A DNA stretch of 64,000 nucleotides, from positions 124,001 to 188,000 of the forward strand of contig NZ_JAQSCU010000006.1 in NCBI RefSeq assembly GCF_029945535.1, given 5' to 3'. This document shows positions 9,529 to 21,178 of this stretch, piece by piece. The notes beneath the pieces are model-generated. The model ran no database searches, was not told the DNA's origin, and worked only from the letters and a program-made list of their open reading frames with translations. Numbering within the stretch: position 1 is the stretch's first letter; every line of letters starts with the position of its first letter. The translations under genes were made by a program, and so were the position numbers. Source of the stretch: Methylotenera sp. (GTDB lineage Bacteria > Pseudomonadota > Gammaproteobacteria > Burkholderiales > Methylophilaceae).

Positions 9529-10701
9529 TTATTGCATTAACAGTTTAATTGAATCCCAAGCGCGCCCTAAAATACCCGCGCCATCGATAGACTTCGCGGC
9601 CACTAAGCTGCGCTCTTCTATTACTTTGCCATTGAGTGTGAATTTCACACTGCCGATTACTTGACCTTTTTTAATAGGGGCAATCAGTGGTTGAGTACTA
9701 GACATCACCGCCTTAACGTTGGCGTAGTCACCTTTTGGAATGGTGACAAATAAATCATTAGCTACAGTTGAAGCTAATTGATTTTCAGTACCTTTCCATA
9801 CTTTAAGCTGATTTATGCTTTGACCTTGTTTGTAGACTAATTTTGAATCAAAGTATTGAAAACCATAATTAAGTAGCTTTTGACTTTCGCTTGCACGTGC
9901 TGAGTCTGTTGGCGCGCCTAGCACCACAGAAATACGACGATTACCATCACGTTTTGCTGATGCAATTAAACAATAGCCTGCAGTTTCGGTATGACCAGTT
10001 TTCATGCCATCTACGTTTGGATCTGACCATAGCAAGCGATTGCGATTTGGCTGGGTGATTTTGTTGTAGGTATATTCTTTGACTGAGTATAAACGCTGAT
10101 ATTGGTCAGGGAAGTCACGTATCAATGCTGTAGCTAGCGTTGCTAAATCGTCGGCAGTAGTGAAGTGCTGAGCATCTGGCAAGCCAGTCGCATTCATATA
10201 GTGTGTATTTTTCATGCCTAATCGTGCGGCTTCCTTGTTCATCATATCTGCGAACTGTGGCTCAGTACCTGCAATACCTTCAGCCAGTGCGATAGAAGAA
10301 TCGTTGCCAGATTGAATAATCGTACCGTGTAAAAGCTCATCCACTGTTACAGGCTTATTAGGCTCAATAAACATTTTTGAGCCTTCAACTTTCCACGCCA
10401 ATTCGCTGACTGGTAGCGTTTGTGTTAGTGAGAGGTGACCATTTTTGAGTGCTTTAAAGGCCAAGTATGCAGTCATGATTTTAGTCAGTGAGGCAGGTTC
10501 AATGCGCATGCTGCTATTTTGTGATGCGATTACATAATTGCTATTAAAATCTTTAAGTAAATAGGCTTTAACCGCTAGGTTTGGCGGCGGTGCAATTTGT
10601 GCACTTTCAGCCTGCGCTGTAGACGAAATAGCCATCGCCGTTGCACTGAGCACAAAAGCGCATAAAAGATTTTTGAATGGAGTACTAGTTAGTTTTTGCA
10701 T
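9529..10701 (-). CDS. dacA: D-alanyl-D-alanine carboxypeptidase (PBP5/6 type)
   Basis: A periplasmic, inner-membrane-tethered carboxypeptidase that trims the terminal D-Ala from peptidoglycan pentapeptides. Its 390 residues start with a signal peptide ending near AQA (residue 31). The penicillin-binding motifs are SLTK (S71-K74), SGN (131-133) and KTG (234-236). A C-terminal PBP5-type beta domain and a terminal amphipathic stretch (DSIKLLMQ) fit membrane attachment. It follows rlpA and precedes DUF493, as in many proteobacterial cell-shape clusters. Confidence 0.95.
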   Translation of the reverse strand: MQKLTSTPFKNLLCAFVLSATAMAISSTAQAESAQIAPPPNLAVKAYLLKDFNSNYVIASQNSSMRIEPASLTKIMTAYLAFKALKNGHLSLTQTLPVSELAWKVEGSKMFIEPNKPVTVDELLHGTIIQSGNDSSIALAEGIAGTEPQFADMMNKEAARLGMKNTHYMNATGLPDAQHFTTADDLATLATALIRDFPDQYQRLYSVKEYTYNKITQPNRNRLLWSDPNVDGMKTGHTETAGYCLIASAKRDGNRRISVVLGAPTDSARASESQKLLNYGFQYFDSKLVYKQGQSINQLKVWKGTENQLASTVANDLFVTIPKGDYANVKAVMSSTQPLIAPIKKGQVIGSVKFTLNGKVIEERSLVAAKSIDGAGILGRAWDSIKLLMQ

Positions 10702-10725
10702 GTAATTATGTTTTGATGATGTTGA

Positions 10726-11787
10726 TTAATTGGTGACGTGTGCGGCAATGTTTAATTGTCTGCGGATATTTGCAGCTGAAACATCGGCTTCAGATCTACT
10801 TGCATATGGCCCAAGCTTTACGCGATACAGGCCACTATTATACACGTTAGCTACTCCTACATTTTCGCCCAAATCCAAACTTTGGATTTTTTTCTGTAAT
10901 AAATCGCCATTCGCTTCACTCTTAAAAGCACCCGCTTGAACATAGAATTGTGAGTTTAGTGTGCTGGTAGCAGCAGTCGTGATTGCAGGTGTTACCGTTG
11001 GTGTTGCTTCCATCGCAGTAGTCTTTGCAGCAGGCATGGTATTGCTTGGCGGTATGTTTTCAGGCAATATATTTTGAGATGTGGCAGCCGTTTGAATTGA
11101 TGAGTCAGCTGGAGCCTTTCGCAAAGCTTCTAGGCTGGTGTCTATCGTTTCTACTTCTACCAAGCCACTGCCTTGTTTAATCAAGCGCAATTGATAAGCG
11201 GCGGCATAAGATAAATCAATCAGTCGATCACGTTTAAACGGCCCTCTGTCATTAATGCGTACTATGACAGAGCGCCCATTCGCAGGGTTCGTGACTTTTG
11301 CATAGCTAGGAATCGGCAAAATGGTATGTGCGGCAGTCATGGCGTACATGTCATACACTTCACCTGTTGAGGTTTTTTTGCCATGAAAACGCTTGCCATA
11401 CCATGAGGCAACGCCTTGTTTTTTATACGGAACGTAACTAGTCATAGGCGTGTATTGCTGACCTAGTGCTGAATATGGCTTATTTGCACGCTTGTAAGGC
11501 TGTTCCGTTTTTAATGTAGCACTGGGAATGCTGTCTATATTCGCTGGTGCATTTTCACCTGGACCATCATCTAAGTAATAACCACCTGAGCCTGGTTTAG
11601 GCTCAGTTTTTGTCGTGGATTCGTTGTTAGGTGCAGTTGGGGATTGTTTTGCTGGAGCAGAAGCTGTCGGCACTTTAGGGGTAGATTTGAGTGGAGGATT
11701 TTCTCCGCAAGCCGCTAACAGTGCAGTCATTACCAGTATGAATAAGCGAGCGCGCAGCAATTGATGGTTAGTAATATTGAAATTCAT
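10726..11787 (-). CDS. rlpA: Septal ring lytic transglycosylase RlpA-like lipoprotein
   Basis: An outer-membrane lipoprotein with lipobox LLAAC (C27). A Pro/Ser/Thr-rich linker is followed by a double-psi beta-barrel domain (about 117-215) with VASWYGKRFHGKKTSTGE and RINDRGPF, then a second linker and a C-terminal SPOR domain (about 280-353) that would bind denuded septal glycan. In Pseudomonas, RlpA is a lytic transglycosylase acting on naked glycan strands. The gene overlaps the rodA stop by one base and precedes dacA. Confidence 0.92.
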   Translation of the reverse strand: MNFNITNHQLLRARLFILVMTALLAACGENPPLKSTPKVPTASAPAKQSPTAPNNESTTKTEPKPGSGGYYLDDGPGENAPANIDSIPSATLKTEQPYKRANKPYSALGQQYTPMTSYVPYKKQGVASWYGKRFHGKKTSTGEVYDMYAMTAAHTILPIPSYAKVTNPANGRSVIVRINDRGPFKRDRLIDLSYAAAYQLRLIKQGSGLVEVETIDTSLEALRKAPADSSIQTAATSQNILPENIPPSNTMPAAKTTAMEATPTVTPAITTAATSTLNSQFYVQAGAFKSEANGDLLQKKIQSLDLGENVGVANVYNSGLYRVKLGPYASRSEADVSAANIRRQLNIAAHVTN

Positions 11788-12881
11788 TAAGTGGCTACCA
11801 ATTTTTTGTGTGTATGTATGCTCATTAGAATACCTAGACTAAGGCAAAGCGTCACCATGGAAGTTCCGCCATAGCTAATTAATGGTAATGGTACACCCAC
11901 CACAGGTAAAATGCCGCTTACCATGCCCATATTCACAAATGCATAGGTGAAAAAAGTCAGCGTAATACTGCCTGCTAAGAGTCTCGCAAAAGTGCTCTGC
12001 GCCTGTGAGGCGATGACTAAGCCGCGTAAAATAATCAAAGTAAATAATAGTAGCAGCAATAAATTACCCAATAATCCGAACTCTTCACCGAAGACGGCAA
12101 AAATAAAGTCGGTCGTCCGCTCGGGTAAAAAATCTAACTGAGCTTGCGTACCATTTAACCAACCTTTACCCGCTGTGCCGCCAGAGCCAATTGCAATAAT
12201 CGCTTGTATGGTATGGTAACCAGCGCCTAGAGGGTCTTGTGTAGGGTCTAGTAAAATTTCGATACGCTTACGTTGATAGTCATGCAGCATCGACCAAAGA
12301 ATAGGCGTTGATGCGGCAAATAATACTCCGCTACCTAGCAGTAACTTCCAGCTTAAGCCGGCTAAAAATAATACGTAAAAGCCTGATGCAGTAATAAGCA
12401 ATGACGTGCCTAAGTCTGGCTGCTTCATAATCAGCGCGACGGGTACCAATAATAGTAAGCTCCCTATCGCAAAATCAGCCATCTTAGGTTTGCCTTCTTG
12501 CTTGGAAAAATACCAAGCAAGCATCATCGGCATGGCAATACGCATGATTTCAGACGGTTGAATTTTAGTAAAACCTAGGTTAAGCCAGCGCTGCGCGCCA
12601 TGACTAATCGAGCCAAATAATGCCACTGCGATTAATAATAGTACGCCAAAAATATAAAGTGGCAGAGCCGCCCGCTCAAGTTGATTGGGGGCAATATTGG
12701 CGGCCACCCACATAAAGCTTAAGGCAACTACTATGTTAATCCCTTGCCCGTATATGCGCGCAACGCTTTGCCCAGATGCGCTATAGAGCACAAACAAACC
12801 GACCATTAGGGTGAAAAATAAACACACCATCAGGAACGGATCGATGTGTTTAAAAAATTGCTTTAACAGTTGATTAATCAT
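11787..12881 (-). CDS. rodA: Rod shape-determining SEDS glycosyltransferase RodA
   Basis: RodA polymerises lipid II into glycan strands in the elongasome together with PBP2. The 364-residue protein has about ten membrane helices and the SEDS motifs: KQPDLGTSLLI containing the catalytic Asp, GYHTIQAIIAIGSGG, DFLPERTTDFIFAVFGEEFG and LPLISYGGTSM. It overlaps mrdA by 8 bases, consistent with coupled production of the pair. Confidence 0.96.
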   Translation of the reverse strand: MINQLLKQFFKHIDPFLMVCLFFTLMVGLFVLYSASGQSVARIYGQGINIVVALSFMWVAANIAPNQLERAALPLYIFGVLLLIAVALFGSISHGAQRWLNLGFTKIQPSEIMRIAMPMMLAWYFSKQEGKPKMADFAIGSLLLLVPVALIMKQPDLGTSLLITASGFYVLFLAGLSWKLLLGSGVLFAASTPILWSMLHDYQRKRIEILLDPTQDPLGAGYHTIQAIIAIGSGGTAGKGWLNGTQAQLDFLPERTTDFIFAVFGEEFGLLGNLLLLLLFTLIILRGLVIASQAQSTFARLLAGSITLTFFTYAFVNMGMVSGILPVVGVPLPLISYGGTSMVTLCLSLGILMSIHTHKKLVAT

Positions 12882-14829
12882 GCAATTCTTCTTCTGGCAC
12901 TGGTTGAGTTGCCGCTGTACCTAATGCATTATTAGGTGATTTTGACGGTACTTTTTTATCGTCCTTAGCTATTTCAGGCACAGGTACTTTGCCTAATAGA
13001 TAATAATCCATCACTTTTCTAGCGATTGGCCCAGCAGTGGTGCCGCCGTGATTACCATTTTCTACGATGACTGCTATCGCAATTGTTGGATCCTCCGCTG
13101 GGGCGTAGGCAATAAATAAGGCGTGGTCACGATGACGCTCATCAATGCTGCTAGCATTATATTTTGCATTTTGTTTGATGCCAATCACTTGAGCCGTACC
13201 TGTTTTTGCAGCAATAGAATACGGCGCATTTGCACCTACAGCAGCGGCGGTACCACCTGGTTGCGTGACCGCAATCATGCCGCGTTTAACAATATCAATA
13301 TTCTCAGGTTTTAGTGGAATGGTATCTTGCACAATCAGTGGTACCGTTTGCGTTTCATTGGTAATGGTTTTTTGAATCTTAGCGACTAAATGCGGCTTCA
13401 TTGCCACGCCATTGTTCGCTAATGTCGCTGTGGCTTGAGCTAGCTGCAGAGGCGTCACTAAAGTATAGCCTTGGCCAATGCCAACAATGACGGTTTCACC
13501 TTGATACCAAGGTTGCTTAAAGCGTCGCATTTTCCATTCTGGCGTGGGTAGTAGGCCCTCATTTTCACCTTGAATGTCTATGCCAGTTTTCCTGCCAAAA
13601 TTAAAATGACGGACAAAACTCGTCAGCTTGTCGATACCTAATTCCAGCGCCAATCCATAGAAAAACGTATCACAAGAGATGGTGATGGCGCGCTGCATAT
13701 CTACCATGCCATGACCAGATGGTTTCCAGTCTCTATACTTATGCACGCTATTGGCTAAAGTAAAATAACCAGGGTCGCTGATGCTAAAAGGTGGAACACG
13801 TTTATCATTTTCTAGCCCAGCCATTGCCACAAATGGCTTGAATGTTGAACCTGGTGGATAAATGCCGCGTATAGGTCGATTGATCAGTGGCTTATCCAGG
13901 GAATCATTGAGTAGTCGCCAATTTTCAACATCGATACCATCTACAAACATATTGGGGTCAAAAGTTGGCTGACTAACATAGCTGAGCACTTCGCCCGTTT
14001 TGGGGTTAATTGCCACTAATGCGCCACGATGTTCGCCAAAAGCGGTTTCAGCAATCTCCTGAATTTTGCTGTCAATCGTTAAAACTAGATTGCTGCCAGG
14101 TATAGGCGCTGTGCTTGATAATACGCGTACGGCTCGGCCATCGGCATCAATCTCAACTTGCTGAAAGCCGGTGGTGCCATGCAGTTGACGCTCATAAAAC
14201 TGCTCTATACCGCTCTTGCCTACATGGTCAGAACCTTTGTAATTGGACAGGTCACCATTCTTTTCAAGATTTTCTAAATCTTTATCATTGATACGTCCGA
14301 TGTATCCCACCATATGCGCGCCTAGTTTGCCTAGTGGATAGTGTCTAAATAATCGCGACTTGATTTCCACCCCTGGGAACCGGTAGTGGTTAACTGCAAA
14401 ACTTGCAGCTTCTACTTCATTTAAGTGTGTGCGAATCGGCACACTTTCAAAGTTGCGGCTTTCTTCGCGAAGTTTGTTAAAGCGTTTGCGGTCTAATGAG
14501 CTGACCTCTACTAACTTGCTGACTTCGGAAATGGTTTTTTCAAGGTCATCGACCTTGGATGGCGTAATCTCTAAGGTGTAAACGAAGAAGTTATGAGCAA
14601 GTACCACTCCATTTTTATCAAGGATCAAACCACGGTTAGGCACAATCGGCACGAGTGAAATGCGGTTGTTTTCCGCCAGCGTTTGATAGTGTTTGTACTG
14701 CTTGATTTGCAAGTATGAGAAGCGCAGCGCCAGCACACTGAATAGCGTTATCACAACAAAAGCCGTGAAGCCCAATCTCAGCTTAAAGTAATATTGCTCA
14801 TGCTGAAAGTTCTTAAGTTCAGCGCGCAT
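12874..14829 (-). CDS. mrdA: Penicillin-binding protein 2 (elongasome transpeptidase)
   Basis: A 651-residue bitopic transpeptidase for lateral wall growth. A single membrane helix lies at about residues 19-38, and the pedestal domain has PNRGLILDKNGVVLA. Catalytic motifs are STFK (S328-K331), SCD (S385) and KTGTAQV (K542). The C-terminal tail (about 615-651) is charged and disordered. It is transcribed with mreC/mreD upstream and overlaps rodA downstream, the usual mreBCD-mrdA-rodA order. Confidence 0.96.
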   Translation of the reverse strand: MRAELKNFQHEQYYFKLRLGFTAFVVITLFSVLALRFSYLQIKQYKHYQTLAENNRISLVPIVPNRGLILDKNGVVLAHNFFVYTLEITPSKVDDLEKTISEVSKLVEVSSLDRKRFNKLREESRNFESVPIRTHLNEVEAASFAVNHYRFPGVEIKSRLFRHYPLGKLGAHMVGYIGRINDKDLENLEKNGDLSNYKGSDHVGKSGIEQFYERQLHGTTGFQQVEIDADGRAVRVLSSTAPIPGSNLVLTIDSKIQEIAETAFGEHRGALVAINPKTGEVLSYVSQPTFDPNMFVDGIDVENWRLLNDSLDKPLINRPIRGIYPPGSTFKPFVAMAGLENDKRVPPFSISDPGYFTLANSVHKYRDWKPSGHGMVDMQRAITISCDTFFYGLALELGIDKLTSFVRHFNFGRKTGIDIQGENEGLLPTPEWKMRRFKQPWYQGETVIVGIGQGYTLVTPLQLAQATATLANNGVAMKPHLVAKIQKTITNETQTVPLIVQDTIPLKPENIDIVKRGMIAVTQPGGTAAAVGANAPYSIAAKTGTAQVIGIKQNAKYNASSIDERHRDHALFIAYAPAEDPTIAIAVIVENGNHGGTTAGPIARKVMDYYLLGKVPVPEIAKDDKKVPSKSPNNALGTAATQPVPEEELHD

Positions 14830-14853
14830 AATTAAATGGCAGCCATCGAAATA

Positions 14854-15333
14854 TTAAGTCCCACGCGAGCGGCCGCCAGTATTTAAGCCAAAAATGACAG
14901 CGACTCTCCATAATATAACGCCGATAATACTTGGTAAGAAATAACTCCAACCTAAAGCATCTGCACCAGAGAAGGTTTTAATGATGAGTAAAACGATTTG
15001 CGAAATCATCAGTAGCAAGAACACGTAAAATAATTGCTGAGTGTGGTTAAACAATACTAAGCGGCGCTGATAGGTCACCGCAAAAAATGCTGTAATGGTG
15101 TAAGCCAAGGCAAACTGACCAAATATTCCACCTGTGGCTAAATCTACAAAAAGCCCTAGAAACCAAGCTGTGCCTACGTTGCATAAATTTGGTGCACGTA
15201 TTAGCCAAAAAATAATGACCAGCAAGATAAAATCTGGGCGTATTTTTAGTGCAAACCCAGACCACGGCAGCAGTAAAAATACAAATGCCAAAATCAGCGA
15301 CAGATAAAGGGATTTGAGCTTACTCGGCGGCAT
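14854..15333 (-). CDS. mreD: Rod shape-determining protein MreD
   Basis: A 159-residue inner-membrane protein with about five hydrophobic segments. It partners MreC in the elongasome. RPDFILLVIIFWLIRAP and the GLFVDLATGGIFGQFALAYT block fit the MreD family. It overlaps mreC by 14 bases and is followed by mrdA after 24 bases. Confidence 0.9.
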   Translation of the reverse strand: MPPSKLKSLYLSLILAFVFLLLPWSGFALKIRPDFILLVIIFWLIRAPNLCNVGTAWFLGLFVDLATGGIFGQFALAYTITAFFAVTYQRRLVLFNHTQQLFYVFLLLMISQIVLLIIKTFSGADALGWSYFLPSIIGVILWRVAVIFGLNTGGRSRGT

Positions 15334-16405
15334 GTGGCTTGCTCGTATTGTTGGGAGGCGTGATTACTGTAGGCTTGGCCTCTGGTATTAATTTCGGCTT
15401 CCCAGTCACCGTGTTATCTGCAGCAGGTTTTGTCATTTCAGGTTGGGCTGCTACCGGTTTGGCAGCTGTGGGTTTAATTTCAGATTTTTTGATTTTTGCA
15501 TCGGGTTTAATTGCGCTAATTATTTCCGTTTCAACCGGCTCGGCTATACGCGGAATGCTGACTAAAAGCACTTGTTTATGGTTTTCTACACCGCCAGTCG
15601 GTACGCAAATAATACGTGCAAAGGGCGAATCGGGTGTAATTTCAATTTGTGAAACTGTCGCAACAGCTAGTCCTGCAGGGTAGACGCCATCTATGCCTGA
15701 TGTCACCAATTTGTCGCCACGTTGAATATCTACATTGGTCGGCAAGTACGGTAAATCCAAGGTGTTGTCGCGACCATGTCCAAATGCAATGGCACGCAGA
15801 CCGTTACGTTCGACCTGTATTGGAATGGCTAATGATTTATCAGTAATAAGTGTGACTTCGCTGCTCAGCGGATAGATACGCGTGACTTGACCAATCACAC
15901 CAGTCGAATCAACCACAGCTTCGCCGGCCACGATGTTATGTGTTGCGCCACGATTCACGATGATTTTCTTGGTAAATAAATCGCGGCCCACATGCATAAT
16001 TTCAGCCGCCACACTAGTTTCAACAATCGATTGATTAGTTCGTAATAATTGGCGAAGGTTATTGTTTTCCAGCTCAAGTGAATTGAGTTTTTGTAACTCA
16101 ACAGCTTGTTTCAGCGCATTCTTTTTTAAGCTTCTATTTTCATTAAGTAAGTACTCATGCGTTGAAAAGTACTCAGTGGTATCACGATAAAGCCGTGATG
16201 GTGCATTAGCCAGTAATTGCAAAGGGTGCAACAGCGCTTGTAGATTTTGGCGCACAGTCGTGAGATATTCTAGGCGTGAATCCGCCGCCATTAATGCCAG
16301 TGAAAGAGCAGAGAAAAAAGCCAAACGCGCAAGCGGACTTGGGCCGCGCACAAAAAATGCTGGGGCGGATTGTTGCTCGAGTTTGTGATTAAAGCGGCGT
16401 GACAT
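15320..16405 (-). CDS. mreC: Rod shape-determining protein MreC
   Basis: MreC is anchored in the inner membrane and activates PBP2-RodA. It has an N-terminal helix (about 27-42), a coiled coil (about 80-115, SLKKNALKQAVELQKLNSLE) and two periplasmic beta barrels with GEAVVDSTGVIGQVT and GDKLVTSGIDGVYPAGLAVA. The C-terminal 70 residues are a Lys/Pro/Ala-rich tail, longer than in E. coli and probably disordered. The gene is separated from mreB by 114 bases holding a strong hairpin. Confidence 0.93.
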   Translation of the reverse strand: MSRRFNHKLEQQSAPAFFVRGPSPLARLAFFSALSLALMAADSRLEYLTTVRQNLQALLHPLQLLANAPSRLYRDTTEYFSTHEYLLNENRSLKKNALKQAVELQKLNSLELENNNLRQLLRTNQSIVETSVAAEIMHVGRDLFTKKIIVNRGATHNIVAGEAVVDSTGVIGQVTRIYPLSSEVTLITDKSLAIPIQVERNGLRAIAFGHGRDNTLDLPYLPTNVDIQRGDKLVTSGIDGVYPAGLAVATVSQIEITPDSPFARIICVPTGGVENHKQVLLVSIPRIAEPVETEIISAIKPDAKIKKSEIKPTAAKPVAAQPEMTKPAADNTVTGKPKLIPEAKPTVITPPNNTSKPHAAE

Positions 16406-16460
16406 TGGTTAAGCGATATTCAATTTCTCTTTATAAGGTAGAAGTTTAACTTCTTATGTG

Positions 16461-16487
16461 ATTTAGGCCGTATAGCACGGCCTAAAT
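16461..16487 (-). terminator. Hairpin between mreB and mreC
   Basis: A perfect 11-bp inverted repeat with a 5-base loop (arms 16461-16471 and 16477-16487, ATTTAGGCCGT and its complement) lies just after the mreB stop. On the minus strand it is not followed by a clear T-run, so it may be a partial terminator or an mRNA-stabilising hairpin that sets mreB above mreC expression. Confidence 0.5.
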
Positions 16488-16519
16488 TTTACTTCATCAC
16501 GAAGGCTATTGAGCCTTTA

Positions 16520-17677
<1,158 letters not shown>

Positions 17678-17774
17678 TTAAGATGTGATTGCAACTTAAT
17701 TGTAAAGAGAAGTCATATCAAGTGACTCATTTTGAACATCAAAATGTACTAATTAAATTTCGGATTAATGAAAC

Positions 17775-18089
17775 ATGGCATTGAGCATTGAAGACATCAA
17801 AAAAGTAGCACATTTAGCACGTATTGAAGTGAGCGAAAGTGATGCTGCGGCAACACTCACTAAGTTGACAGGAATTCTTGGTTTGATTGAGCAAATGCAG
17901 GCTGTAGATACCACTGGCATTGAGCCGATGTCGCATTCTCAAGATTTAAGCCAGCGCCTGCGTGATGATATCGTCACTAAAACCAATCTGCGCGACGAGT
18001 TTCAGAAAAACGCGCCTGCACTAGGTAATGGATCAACTGAACCAGCGGTTGCAGGTGGTTTGTACCTTGTACCTAAAGTAATTGAGTAA
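17775..18089 (+). CDS. gatC: Asp-tRNA(Asn)/Glu-tRNA(Gln) amidotransferase subunit C
   Basis: The 104-residue GatC subunit stabilises the GatA-GatB interface of the tRNA-dependent amidotransferase. The N-terminal [20 protein letters not shown] and the LRDDIVT near residue 73 are family signatures. It starts the gatC-gatA-gatB operon, divergent from mreB. The gap to gatA is 23 bases. Confidence 0.94.
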   Translation: MALSIEDIKKVAHLARIEVSESDAAATLTKLTGILGLIEQMQAVDTTGIEPMSHSQDLSQRLRDDIVTKTNLRDEFQKNAPALGNGSTEPAVAGGLYLVPKVIE

Positions 18090-18112
18090 GCACTTAAATA
18101 TAAGACCTGAAT

Positions 18113-19612
18113 ATGATGAACAGTAGCCCTATAAATTTAAGCTTAAGCCAGCTGGGCGAGATGCTCCAAGCGAAGAAGATTTCCAGTGTTGAATTAACAC
18201 AAACTTTTCTAGATAGAATTCAGCAATACAATCCTAGTATTAATGCCTATATTGCTCTAGATGAAGGTAAAACATTGGCGCAGGCCAAAGCAGCGGATGC
18301 GCGCATCGCGGCTGGTAATACCGCGCCTTTAACAGGTATTCCAATCGCGCAAAAAGACATTTTTTGTGCCAAAGGCTGGCAGACCACTTGCGGTTCTAAG
18401 ATGCTCGCCAATTTTATTGCACCTTATGATGCACATATCATTACTCAGTTTGATGCGGCAGGTGCAGTGAATTTGGGTAAAACCAATATGGATGAATTCG
18501 CGATGGGTTCATCTAACGAAACTTCATATTTCGGTGGCGTTAAAAACCCTTGGAGTTTTGACCGTGTGCCGGGCGGAAGTAGTGGCGGTAGTGCAGCGGC
18601 GGTAGCGGCAAGGCTTTGTGCGGCAGCAACGGGTACTGATACTGGCGGTTCAATTCGCCAACCAGCTTCGTTGTGCGGTTTTACAGGGTTAAAACCAACT
18701 TATGGTGCTGTGTCACGTTTCGGCATGATTGCCTTTGCATCTTCGTTAGACCAAGCAGGACCGATGGCAAAAAGCGCTGAAGACTGTGCGCTGATGATGA
18801 ACGTGATGGCAGGTTTTGACGAACGTGATTCAACCAGCTTGAATCGTGAAAAAGAAGATTACACGCGTGATTTAAACTTACCACTGCAAGGCTTAAAAGT
18901 TGGTCTGCCAAAAGAGTATTTCGCAGAAGGTTTAGATGCCAGCGTAGGTAAAGTGATTGAAGCCGCCATTGCAGAATATAAAAAGTTAGGCGCTGAAATT
19001 GTAGATATTTCATTACCAAATACGGGCTTATCGATTCCTGTTTACTATGTGTTGGCGCCAGCTGAGGCTTCAAGTAACTTGTCGCGCTACGATGGTGTGC
19101 GTTACGGACACCGTGCTGCTGAATATACAGACTTGATGGATATGTACAACAAGAGCCGCGCTGAAGGTTTTGGCGCGGAAGTAAAGCGTCGTATCTTGAT
19201 TGGTACTTATGTATTGAGCGCGGGTTATTACGATGCTTATTATCTAAAAGCCCAGCAGATTCGCCGTTTGATTGCGCAAGACTTTGTCGAAGCTTTCAAA
19301 AAATGTGATGTGATTATGGGGCCAGCAGCGCCTTCAACTGCATTTAAAGCGGGTGAAAAGGTGGATGATCCAGTTGCCATGTATCTGCAAGATATTTACA
19401 CCATCTCTACCAATTTGGCTGGCTTACCGGGCATGAGTATACCTGCCGGCTTTGCACAAAGTGATGATGGCGTGTCGTTACCAGTTGGTTTGCAAATTAT
19501 CGGTAATTATTTTGATGAAGCACGTATGTTGAATGTGGCGCATCAATATCAACAAGTGACAGATTGGCACGAAAGAATGCCAGAGCTGGTATTGCCAAAG
19601 GAAGTTAAATAA
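18113..19612 (+). CDS. gatA: Asp-tRNA(Asn)/Glu-tRNA(Gln) amidotransferase subunit A
   Basis: GatA hydrolyses glutamine and channels ammonia to GatB for amidation of misacylated tRNA. The 499-residue amidase has the Lys-cisSer-Ser triad: K81 in PIAQKDIF, S156 in [18 protein letters not shown] and S180 in [13 protein letters not shown]. It overlaps the gatB start codon by one base. Two adjacent ATGs (18113 and 18116) are possible starts. Confidence 0.97.
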   Translation: MMNSSPINLSLSQLGEMLQAKKISSVELTQTFLDRIQQYNPSINAYIALDEGKTLAQAKAADARIAAGNTAPLTGIPIAQKDIFCAKGWQTTCGSKMLANFIAPYDAHIITQFDAAGAVNLGKTNMDEFAMGSSNETSYFGGVKNPWSFDRVPGGSSGGSAAAVAARLCAAATGTDTGGSIRQPASLCGFTGLKPTYGAVSRFGMIAFASSLDQAGPMAKSAEDCALMMNVMAGFDERDSTSLNREKEDYTRDLNLPLQGLKVGLPKEYFAEGLDASVGKVIEAAIAEYKKLGAEIVDISLPNTGLSIPVYYVLAPAEASSNLSRYDGVRYGHRAAEYTDLMDMYNKSRAEGFGAEVKRRILIGTYVLSAGYYDAYYLKAQQIRRLIAQDFVEAFKKCDVIMGPAAPSTAFKAGEKVDDPVAMYLQDIYTISTNLAGLPGMSIPAGFAQSDDGVSLPVGLQIIGNYFDEARMLNVAHQYQQVTDWHERMPELVLPKEVK

Positions 19613-21057
19613 TGGAATGGGAAGTCGTCATTGGGTTAGAAACTCACACTCAACTAAGAACAAACACTAAGATTTTTTCAGGTGCTTCTATCAAATACGG
19701 TGCTGAGCCAAATACTCAAGCCTGTGAAGTGAGCATCGCCTTGCCAGGCGTGCTGCCCGTATTGAATAAAGAGGCAGTACAGTGCGCCATTAAGTTTGGT
19801 TTGGCGATTAATGCCCATATTGCACCACGCTCTGTGTTTGCACGTAAAAACTATTTTTACCCTGACTTACCAAAAGGCTATCAAATCAGTCAGTTTGAGT
19901 TGCCAGTGGTTGGTAAAGGTGCCGTCACAATACAAGTGCCAGCGGTTGGTAAAAATTCAGCTTATGAAAAGGTTGTGAATATCACGCGCGCGCATTTGGA
20001 AGAAGATGCAGGTAAATCTGTGCATGGTGCGGTTGAAGGCATGAGCGGTATTGATTTAAACCGTGCAGGTACGCCATTATTAGAAATCGTGACTGAGCCT
20101 GATATGCGCTCAGCGGCTGAAGCTGTGGCTTATGCGAAGAAGCTTCATGAGCTAGTGCAATGGATAGGCATTTGCGATGGCAATATGCAAGAAGGTAGCT
20201 TCCGATGCGATGTTAATGTGTCTGTGCGCCCTAAAGGTACAGAAAAGTTAGGCACGCGCCGTGAGATTAAAAACCTGAACTCGTTTAAATTTATGACTCA
20301 AGCCATTGAGTATGAAACTCGCTGGCAAATCGAAACGCTAGAAGATGGCGGAACGATACAACAGGCAACGGTGTTGTTTAACCCAGATACTGGCGAAACA
20401 CGCTCTATGCGTAGCAAAGAAGAAGCGAACGATTACCGCTACTTTCCAGACCCTGATTTGTTGCCATTGGTGATTTCAGAAGCAGATAAAGATGCGGTGA
20501 GAGCCACTATGCCAGAATTGCCAGAGGCGATGAAAGCGCGCTTTGAAGCAGAATATGCATTGTCTAGCTATGATTCAAACGCGCTGACCACTTCACGAGA
20601 TTTAGCCAACTACTTTGTTGCAACCGTTGATGCTGGTGCGGATGCTAAGCAATCGGCGAACTGGGTAATGGGTATATTGGCTGCTAAATTAAATGCAGCT
20701 GATACTAGCATTATTGACTCACCCATCAATGCGCAACAGCTTGCGCAGTTGTTAAGGCGTATTGGCGACAATACGATTTCAAATAACGCCGCCAAGCAAG
20801 TGTTTGAGGCGCTGTGGAATGCTGAAGGAAGTGTTGACGATATCATCGCAGCCAAAGGCCTAAAACAAGAGTCAGACAGCGGTGCAATTGAAGCGATTAT
20901 TGACGAAGTATTAGCCGCAAATGCTGCCATGGTTGACGAATTTAAAGCAGGTAAAGAAAAAGCGTTTAATGCGTTAGTTGGTCAAGCCATGAAAGCCTCA
21001 AAAGGTAAAGCTAACCCAGCGCAAGTGAACGATATTCTGAAGAAAAAGTTAAGCTAA
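19612..21057 (+). CDS. gatB: Asp-tRNA(Asn)/Glu-tRNA(Gln) amidotransferase subunit B
   Basis: GatB binds the misacylated tRNA, phosphorylates its side chain and transfers ammonia from GatA. The 481 residues include [60 protein letters not shown] and [13 protein letters not shown]. The C-terminal YqeY-like helical domain binds tRNA. It is the last operon gene, followed by an intrinsic terminator. Confidence 0.97.
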   Translation: MEWEVVIGLETHTQLRTNTKIFSGASIKYGAEPNTQACEVSIALPGVLPVLNKEAVQCAIKFGLAINAHIAPRSVFARKNYFYPDLPKGYQISQFELPVVGKGAVTIQVPAVGKNSAYEKVVNITRAHLEEDAGKSVHGAVEGMSGIDLNRAGTPLLEIVTEPDMRSAAEAVAYAKKLHELVQWIGICDGNMQEGSFRCDVNVSVRPKGTEKLGTRREIKNLNSFKFMTQAIEYETRWQIETLEDGGTIQQATVLFNPDTGETRSMRSKEEANDYRYFPDPDLLPLVISEADKDAVRATMPELPEAMKARFEAEYALSSYDSNALTTSRDLANYFVATVDAGADAKQSANWVMGILAAKLNAADTSIIDSPINAQQLAQLLRRIGDNTISNNAAKQVFEALWNAEGSVDDIIAAKGLKQESDSGAIEAIIDEVLAANAAMVDEFKAGKEKAFNALVGQAMKASKGKANPAQVNDILKKKLS

Positions 21058-21098
21058 GACCTCAGCTAAATTAATTTTCAGAGTCCGCAAATTAAAAC

Positions 21099-21140
21099 GC
21101 CGCCAATGCCGAGAAAGTTTCGGACTTAGGCGGCATTTTT
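21099..21140 (+). terminator. Rho-independent terminator after gatB
   Basis: GCCGCC (21099-21104) pairs with GGCGGC (21129-21134); an inner CCGA/TCGG pairing adds to the stem, and a run of six T follows. It ends gatCAB transcription. Confidence 0.8.
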
Positions 21141-21178
21141 TATGCGTTACTTGTTACATTAATATTTTTACGTGAGCT

